From positions 1-38,254 of the forward strand of contig ONLD01000013.1 of assembly GCA_900318565.1 (NCBI GenBank): 38,254 nt of DNA, given 5' to 3'. The translations under genes and the position numbers were made by a program. The notes beneath the pieces were generated by a model, which had not been told where the DNA came from, did no database searches, and worked only from the letters and a program-made list of their open reading frames with translations. This document shows positions 32,899 through 38,254 of the stretch, one piece after another (the first letter of the stretch is position 1; every line of letters begins with the position of its first letter). The stretch comes from an uncultured Bacteroidales bacterium. Lineage in GTDB: Bacteria > Bacteroidota > Bacteroidia > Bacteroidales > UBA932.

Positions 32899-34909
32899 TT
32901 TCAATAAGTTCATAATCCAGGAGTCGCTGCTCCAGGTTGGCGTTCTTAACGCGTATCCGCACCCTGTCGCCGAGGCGGAACTGCTTCCGGGTACGGCGGC
33001 CCACGAGGCGGTAGTGCGATTCATCGAATTCATAGAAATCGGAGCGGATCTCGCGCAGGGGCACCATTCCTTCGATATGCGTCTCGTCGATTTCCACGTA
33101 CATTCCCCATTCCGTCATTCCGGACACGGCGCCTTCGAATTCCTGTCCCACCTTGTCCTGCATAAACTCCACGAGCTTGTACTTCACGCTCGTGCGCTCG
33201 GCATCGGCGGCCACCAGCTCGCGCTCGGAGGCGTGGACGCACTCCTGCTCGAACTTGCGCTTGTCGGCGGAATCCCCGCTGCGCAGGTAGCTGCTCAGCA
33301 GGCGGTGCACCATAAGGTCGGGATAACGGCGTATAGGGGAAGTGAAATGGGTGTAGAACTTGAACGCAAGGCCGTAGTGGCCGATGTTGTCGGTGCTGTA
33401 CACGGCCTTGGCCATACTGCGCAGGGCTATGTTCTCGAATGCATCATACTCGGGCTTGCCCTTGGCGGCGCCCAGCAGCTCCCGCAGGGCCGACGCCGCT
33501 CCCTTGCCGGAAGTGGCCTCCGCCATCTGGTAGCCGAAGTTGGATGCGAAGCCCCTCAGGCCCTCAAGCTTTTCGAAATTGGGCTCCCCGTGGACGCGGT
33601 ACACGAAAGTCTTTGCGCTCTTCAGCGGCACGCCGTTCATCCTGCCGCCGGTGGCCACGAATTCAGCCACGGTGCGATTGGCGAGCAGCATAAACTCTTC
33701 GATGAGGTTGTTGGACTCACGGGCGATTTTCTGGTACACGCGCACGGGCTTGCCGTTCTCGTCCACCTCCACCTTCATCTCTGGGCGGTCGAAATTGATG
33801 GCGCCGGCCTTGAAACGGGCTTCCCGAAGGATGTGAGCAAGGCGGTTCAGGGTGAGCACGGCGTCATCCAGGGCGGTACGGCTCTCCTCCTGCGGCGGGT
33901 TGTCGATGATAGCCTGGGCCTGGTCGTAGTCCATACGACGGTCGGAGCGGATGACGGTGCGGCCTATCCAGCGCGACTTCACGGCTCCCTTCGGCCCTAT
34001 CTCGAACACGGCGGAGAAAGTCAGCTTGTCTTCGTCCTGGCGCAGCGAGCACAACTTGTTGCAGAGCTTCTCGGGCAGCATAGGCACGGTGCGGTCCACG
34101 AGATACACGGATGTGCCTCTCTCGCGGGCTTCCTTGTCCACGGCGCTGCCGGGCCTGACATAGTAGGACACGTCGGCGATATGCACGCCGACCTCGTAAT
34201 TGCCGTTCTCCAGCCTCTTGAAAGACAGCGCGTCGTCGAAATCCTTGGCATCGGAGGGGTCTATCGTGAAGGTGAGGGTGTCACGGAAATCCTTGCGCCC
34301 CTTGAGGTCTTCGGCTGTGATGGCTTCGGAAATCTTGTCCGCGGCGTGCTCCACCTCTTCATCGAAGCGGTAAGGCAGGTTGAACTCGGCAAGAATGGCG
34401 TGCATCTCGGTGTCGTTGTCGCCCGGCGTGCCGAGCACGTCCACTATGTGGCCCAGGGGGCACGCCTCGCCCCGCTGCCAGCGGTCCACTACGGCCGCCA
34501 CTTTCATCCCGGCCTGCGCTCCCAGGCTCCGCGCCTGCTCCGCGTCCACCTGGATGTCGTAGGGCATAAACTTGCTCTGCATCAGCACCCAGGCCTGGGC
34601 GCCGACGTAGTGCATATATCCAACGAACGGAGCCTTGCTGTGCTCGAGGATTTCGACCACCTCTCCTTCGCGCCGCTGCCCGCGGCCTCCGGGACGGGTC
34701 ACCGCCACCCGCACAAGGTCGCCGTTGAGGGCGTGGCGGGTCTTGGCGGCCTTGACATAGATATCATCGTCCTGGCCGTCCACAATCACGAAGATGTAGC
34801 CCTCGCGGGTCATCTGTACCTTTCCTACAAAATGCGGGACCTGCCTTCGCGAAGACCCGGTATGCGACTTCTGCCGAGGCTTGTCGCCTTTCTTGCTTCT
34901 TCTTTTCAT
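32813..34909 (-). CDS. rnr: Ribonuclease R
   Basis: 698 aa. Cold-shock/OB domains lie in the N-terminal third, then the RNB catalytic domain with DPSDAKDFDDALS (the metal-binding aspartates) and HFTSPIRRYPDLMVHR, then an S1 domain (about 600-680, with GMTEWGMYVEIDETHIEGMVPL). Both ends are basic: the start MKRRSKKGDKPRQK and a Lys/Arg-rich tail. It degrades structured RNA 3' to 5'. It starts 6 bp after manA, and its last 28 codons overlap the M28 signal-peptide region in another frame. Confidence 0.96.
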   Translation of the reverse strand: MKRRSKKGDKPRQKSHTGSSRRQVPHFVGKVQMTREGYIFVIVDGQDDDIYVKAAKTRHALNGDLVRVAVTRPGGRGQRREGEVVEILEHSKAPFVGYMHYVGAQAWVLMQSKFMPYDIQVDAEQARSLGAQAGMKVAAVVDRWQRGEACPLGHIVDVLGTPGDNDTEMHAILAEFNLPYRFDEEVEHAADKISEAITAEDLKGRKDFRDTLTFTIDPSDAKDFDDALSFKRLENGNYEVGVHIADVSYYVRPGSAVDKEARERGTSVYLVDRTVPMLPEKLCNKLCSLRQDEDKLTFSAVFEIGPKGAVKSRWIGRTVIRSDRRMDYDQAQAIIDNPPQEESRTALDDAVLTLNRLAHILREARFKAGAINFDRPEMKVEVDENGKPVRVYQKIARESNNLIEEFMLLANRTVAEFVATGGRMNGVPLKSAKTFVYRVHGEPNFEKLEGLRGFASNFGYQMAEATSGKGAASALRELLGAAKGKPEYDAFENIALRSMAKAVYSTDNIGHYGLAFKFYTHFTSPIRRYPDLMVHRLLSSYLRSGDSADKRKFEQECVHASERELVAADAERTSVKYKLVEFMQDKVGQEFEGAVSGMTEWGMYVEIDETHIEGMVPLREIRSDFYEFDESHYRLVGRRTRKQFRLGDRVRIRVKNANLEQRLLDYELIENEEDSTPVPAAPDAPAGRRGRKRSASKR

Positions 34910-34915
34910 ATTCTG

Positions 34916-35827
34916 TCAAGCGTGGCTCAGGAGGACTTTCATACCCTCTCTGTCCGGTTCAAATTCAACTGACTGCGCGCTGGCGGGCACAAGTATGCAG
35001 CCGTCGGCGCCTGCGCGCACCTCCTCCCCCTCGGCACGGAGCACTCCCCCGCCCTCCAGGCACATTACTATAAGGAAACTGTCCAGGCCACGGAGGTCCT
35101 TGACAAAGCGGCCGGAAATATCCAGCACCGAGGTCGTGAAATACTCACACTCCACCAGGGGCACCTCCGCCTCGCGGGCGGGGGTATATGGCGTCTTGTA
35201 GTGCTCATAGACCTTGTAGTCCAGGGCGTCCTTCGCCAGGGCGGTATGGAGCGGCCGGGGCTTTCCGTCAAGCCCGGGGCGGTTGTAGTCCCAGATGCGG
35301 TAGGTAGAATCCGAAGTCTGCTGTATCTCGGCGATATAGCTGCCTTCCAGCAGGGCGTGCACCCTTCCCGGCGGGATGAAGAACACGTCCCCGGGGGCTA
35401 TATCGTGGCGGGCGATGACTTCCGTAATCGACCCGTCGGCGACCCGCTTCCCGAATTCCTCCGGAGTGATTTCCCTGGAGAATCCGCACATAAGGCCGGC
35501 GTCTTTTTCCGCCCTTATGACATACCACATCTCCGTCTTGCCGTGCAGGCCCTGGCGCGTCCTGGCGAACTCCTCCGAAGGATGCACCTGGATACTCAAC
35601 GGGGCGTGCACGTCGAGGAACTTGACCAGCAGGGGGAACTCGTCGCCGTAGCGGCGATATACTTCCCCGCCCATCAGGCGCTCCTTCTCGCGGGCGACCA
35701 ATTCGTTGATGTTCATCCCCTTGCAGGGGCCGTCGGCAATCACGGAGAGCCGCTCCGGATAGCCCGAGAGCACCCAGAGTTCCGAGCCCCAAATCATAGG
35801 GCGCAGAATGGGTTCGAGCCGGTACAT
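34916..35827 (-). CDS. manA: Class I mannose-6-phosphate isomerase
   Basis: 303 aa from the ATG at 35827, which shares a base with the gpmI stop (TGATG). The open frame runs further upstream inside gpmI, but [18 protein letters not shown] is the normal start of short Bacteroidota type I enzymes. Zinc ligands are seen in SIQVHPSEEFA, the Glu of KTEMWYV and the His of PPGRVHALLEG. It interconverts mannose 6-phosphate and fructose 6-phosphate, feeding GDP-mannose and glycolysis. Second gene of the gpmI operon. Confidence 0.93.
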   Translation of the reverse strand: MYRLEPILRPMIWGSELWVLSGYPERLSVIADGPCKGMNINELVAREKERLMGGEVYRRYGDEFPLLVKFLDVHAPLSIQVHPSEEFARTRQGLHGKTEMWYVIRAEKDAGLMCGFSREITPEEFGKRVADGSITEVIARHDIAPGDVFFIPPGRVHALLEGSYIAEIQQTSDSTYRIWDYNRPGLDGKPRPLHTALAKDALDYKVYEHYKTPYTPAREAEVPLVECEYFTTSVLDISGRFVKDLRGLDSFLIVMCLEGGGVLRAEGEEVRAGADGCILVPASAQSVEFEPDREGMKVLLSHA

Positions 35828-37347
35828 CAGATGAGAGGTTCGGCTGTCATAGCCTCGGGCTGGGGGATGCCCATAAGCTTCAGGATGGTCGGGGCTACGT
35901 TGCAAAGGGCTCCGTCCTTGACGGTCTTCACCTCGTCGCCGGCTCCAATCACGATGAACTGCACCAGGTTGAGGGAGTGGGCGGTGTTGGGAGAGCCGTC
36001 TTCGTTGACCGCATAGTCGGCGTTGCCGTGGTCGGCGGTCAGGAGCACCGTGTAGCCGTGGTTGAGGGCGCAGGTGATGGTCGTCTCCACGCATCCGTCG
36101 ATGCAGCCTACGGCGTTGCAGATGGCCTTGTACACACCCGTGTGGCCGACCATATCGCCGTTGGCGTAGTTGAGGATGATGAGGTCTTCCTTCTCGCTGC
36201 GTATTGCTTCGCACAGGCGGTCGGTCACCTCGACGGCGCTCATCTCGGGCTGCAGGTCGTAGGTCGCCACCTTGGGGGAATTGACCAGGATGCGGTCCTC
36301 GCCCTCGAAGGGGGTCTCGCGGCCGCCGTTGAAGAAAAATGTCACGTGCGCGTATTTCTCGGTCTCGGCGATGCGGAGCTGCCTCAGGCCGGCCTTGGAG
36401 ATGGTCTCGCCGAGGGTGTCCTTGACTTCCTCCTTGTCGAAGAGGATGTGCAGGCCCTTGAAGGAGGCGTCGTAGGGAGTGAGGGTGCAGTAGTAGAGAG
36501 GTATGGTGTGCATACCTTCCTCGGGCATATCGTTCTGCGTGAGGACGTTGGTGAGCTCGCGGGCGCGGTCGTTGCGGAAGTTGTAGAAAATCACGGTGTC
36601 GCCCTCCTCGACCTTGGCGAGCGGCTTTCCGTCCTTGGTGATGACGACGGGCTTGATGAATTCGTCGGTCACGCCCTCCTCGTAGGATGCGCGGATGGCT
36701 TCCCGGGCGCTCTCGAACTGCGCGCCTTTGCCTTCCACGAGCATATCATAGGCCTCTTTGATGCGGCCCCAGCGCTTGTCGCGGTCCATTGCGTAGAAGC
36801 GTCCGCAGACAGTAGCGATGCGGCCGGTCGTCTCAGCCATTTTCTCTTCGAGTTCCTCGACGAAGCCGAGGCCGCTGCGGGGGTCGGTGTCGCGGCCGTC
36901 CATAAAGCAGTGCACATAGACATCGGGGAGACCGGCTTTCTTCGCCTCGGCGAGGAATTCATAGAGGTGGTCAAGGGAGGAGTGCACGCCGCCGTGGGAG
37001 CAGAGGCCGAAGAAATGGAGCTTGCCGCCGTTGCGCCTGACGTTGTCGTAGGCGGCCTTGATTTCCTTGTTGTCCATCAGGGAGTGGCTGCGGCAGGCCA
37101 TATTGACCTTCACGAGATCCTGGTACACTATGCGGCCGGCGCCGAGGTTCATATGCCCGACCTCGCTGTTGCCCATCTGGCCGTCGGGCAGGCCGACGTA
37201 TTCGCCGCAGGCGTGGAGGTGGGCCATCGGATATTTGGCACGGAGAGAGTCGATGAACGGGGCTCCCTGGGTGTAGATTGCATTGCTATGGTCGTGGCGT
37301 CCTTCGCCCCAACCGTCGAGAATCATCAGAAGTACTTTCTTGCTCAT
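35827..37347 (-). CDS. gpmI: 2,3-bisphosphoglycerate-independent phosphoglycerate mutase
   Basis: 506 aa, the family's usual length. Metal-binding Asp11 (MILDGWGEG), the phospho-acceptor Ser61 in MGNSEVGH, and the later ADHGNADY metal motif are all present. It interconverts 3- and 2-phosphoglycerate in glycolysis with manganese. First gene of the gpmI-manA-rnr-M28-dapF operon, with a -7 element about 36 nt upstream. Confidence 0.97.
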   Translation of the reverse strand: MSKKVLLMILDGWGEGRHDHSNAIYTQGAPFIDSLRAKYPMAHLHACGEYVGLPDGQMGNSEVGHMNLGAGRIVYQDLVKVNMACRSHSLMDNKEIKAAYDNVRRNGGKLHFFGLCSHGGVHSSLDHLYEFLAEAKKAGLPDVYVHCFMDGRDTDPRSGLGFVEELEEKMAETTGRIATVCGRFYAMDRDKRWGRIKEAYDMLVEGKGAQFESAREAIRASYEEGVTDEFIKPVVITKDGKPLAKVEEGDTVIFYNFRNDRARELTNVLTQNDMPEEGMHTIPLYYCTLTPYDASFKGLHILFDKEEVKDTLGETISKAGLRQLRIAETEKYAHVTFFFNGGRETPFEGEDRILVNSPKVATYDLQPEMSAVEVTDRLCEAIRSEKEDLIILNYANGDMVGHTGVYKAICNAVGCIDGCVETTITCALNHGYTVLLTADHGNADYAVNEDGSPNTAHSLNLVQFIVIGAGDEVKTVKDGALCNVAPTILKLMGIPQPEAMTAEPLI

Positions 37348-37383
37348 AGTCGTATATTTGTTTGCTATTTTCGATATAACTTA

Positions 37384-37391
37384 CAAATATA
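37384..37391 (-). promoter_or_regulatory. -7 element of the gpmI operon
   Basis: On the minus strand this reads TATATTTG, a perfect match, giving a leader of about 33 nt before the gpmI ATG. No clear -33 box. The 93-bp gap between the lipoprotein stop and gpmI shows no clear terminator. Confidence 0.6.
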
Positions 37392-37440
37392 CTGCTTTTT
37401 TTCGTATTCTCTGCTTCCGGGAGGCCTTGCACGGGTCCAA

Positions 37441-38070
37441 TCACTCAGTCCGAAGGAAATCGTAATTATGGGGGTTATCTATAGGGCATCTGTTATAGAT
37501 ATCTATCCGACCGTTTGTGCAATATATTGTATCACATTTGTTAAACGGTATTTCCGTGCCGGAATTTGGAATCTTTTTGCATTCAAAACAAACTGAGAAC
37601 GACACATCACCCTGCCCTTTTTCCAGCCAGAAGACTAAGTCTTTTGTGCTTCCGGGCATCATTTCTCCTGCCGGGTAAAGCCAGACATCCGAGAGTGAAG
37701 AATAATACTTCTTGCCCGCAACAAAAAATGTCGTATCAGAAGAGAACCGCGCTTCGTATAAGATGCGATTATTGCTATCAAGTCTATCAAGGCTATTAAG
37801 TACACCGGGGGATACGAGATTATTGAACACGAAATGAACCTGAAGCCTGTCTTCCGGGGCGCTGAAACTCGGCTTTCTATAGTTTTGTCCTCTAGACAAC
37901 GAATAGTGAACCGGGTCGTGCTCTGTATATTCGAATCTTTCTCCGTTCAATTCATATTCTACGCTATAATAGACCTCCCACGGCCAGTCAATCTTGGCAT
38001 TTATAGCATTGCAGCCACTGACCAGTATCAGTGACACGCTCAACGACAATAAACCTTTTATTCTTCTCAT
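37441..38070 (-). CDS. Hypothetical lipoprotein
   Basis: 209 aa from the ATG at 38070; a GTG two codons upstream overlaps the -7 promoter box and is rejected. The N-terminus is a lipoprotein signal ending LVSGC (Cys20). The mature part has no motif I recognise: mixed beta-like sequence with several Tyr/Phe, and four late cysteines (FECKK, KCDTIYC, RCPI). Base composition is clearly lower in GC than the rest of the window and codon use is more AT-rich, which suggests a lineage-specific or acquired gene. It carries no CATG. Confidence 0.8.
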   Translation of the reverse strand: MRRIKGLLSLSVSLILVSGCNAINAKIDWPWEVYYSVEYELNGERFEYTEHDPVHYSLSRGQNYRKPSFSAPEDRLQVHFVFNNLVSPGVLNSLDRLDSNNRILYEARFSSDTTFFVAGKKYYSSLSDVWLYPAGEMMPGSTKDLVFWLEKGQGDVSFSVCFECKKIPNSGTEIPFNKCDTIYCTNGRIDIYNRCPIDNPHNYDFLRTE

Positions 38071-38075
38071 ATTCA

Positions 38076-38083
38076 CAAATATA
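38076..38083 (-). promoter_or_regulatory. -7 element of the hypothetical lipoprotein, nearly leaderless
   Basis: On the minus strand this reads TATATTTG, a perfect match, ending 5 nt before the ATG at 38070, predicting a leader of about 2 nt. No -33 box is seen. Confidence 0.58.
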
Positions 38084-38254
38084 AGTCTTTTTTTATTCTG
38101 GCCTAATGCTTTTATTCAAGGCATCAGCCGCGTGGCCGGCAAGAGGCTATACAACAGCACATTACGACTTTTGGTTGCACGCGAAATAACGCAAGCAAAA
38201 TTAGGAAACAACTGATGTTCAGGGACTTGTGCGCCACGGGCAATTGTCTTTTCC
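38084..38254. other. Unassigned right edge, lower GC
   Basis: After the lipoprotein promoter, the last 171 bp hold no gene I can support. Short open stretches exist on both strands and run off the edge (minus-strand frames ending near 38116 and 38133 could be the C-terminus of a gene beyond the window), but none shows a recognisable motif. Confidence 0.4.

Noticed and set aside
37994-38215. Plus-strand open frame at the right edge
   Set aside because: It starts opposite the lipoprotein gene, crosses that gene's promoter and shows no recognisable motif.

Overview
This window looks like a chromosomal segment of a GC-rich (about 60% GC) member of the Bacteroidales, probably an uncultured gut lineage. 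The evidence is: promoters matching the Bacteroidota -33/-7 consensus (TTTG, then TAnnTTTG) before most transcription units; little sign of Shine-Dalgarno sequences; lipoproteins with Bacteroidota-style signals; and typical Bacteroidales gene sets (an FKBP lipoprotein, an FHS-type sugar permease with a ROK kinase, a uridine-kinase-like protein, a gpmI-manA-rnr string). I cannot fix the family or genus from sequence alone.

Layout, left to right. (1) 1-92, minus strand: the 5' end of a group IIC intron, sitting just after the rho-independent terminator of the next operon. (2) 148-6421, minus: a six-gene operon of two tandem deoxynucleoside kinases, a long-chain acyl-CoA synthetase, a sugar permease, a ROK sugar kinase and an FKBP-type isomerase lipoprotein. 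(3) 6481-8812, plus: a metallo-beta-lactamase-fold hydrolase, a uridine-kinase-family protein and recO, converging on uvrA (8817-11561, minus). (4) 11626-13178, plus: the queuosine-precursor operon queC-queD-queE, with queD broken by an in-frame TAG. (5) 13198-15038: two arrays of a 51-bp tandem repeat (8 and 7 copies) in the same orientation, on either side of a PD-(D/E)XK nuclease/transposase (Rpn-like) gene. (6) 15106-17023: two lipoprotein enzymes, an SGNH hydrolase and a class I glutamine-amidotransferase-fold protein. (7) 17038-24737: an alpha-2-macroglobulin with a downstream EamA transporter, divergent from pbpC. (8) 24796-28763: a nucleobase/nucleoside deaminase converging on an rdgB-S41 protease-U32 operon. 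(9) 28820-30666: a polyprenyl synthase and rsgA. (10) 30659-37347, minus: gpmI-manA-rnr-M28 peptidase-dapF, tightly overlapped. (11) 37441-38070: an orphan lipoprotein in lower-GC DNA, then an unassigned edge.

Most genes are housekeeping and tightly packed. What stands out is: almost complete absence of the tetranucleotide CATG (one instance found by eye in 38 kb, against an expectation of order 140); the repeat array-nuclease-repeat array locus, whose nuclease gene holds that single CATG; five genes whose -7 promoter element lies only 4-6 nt before the start codon, implying leaderless or nearly leaderless mRNAs; a nonsense-mutated queD; an M28 peptidase with a barrel-like C-terminal half; and a group IIC intron at a terminator. 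All counts and motif positions were read by eye, so they should be recomputed.
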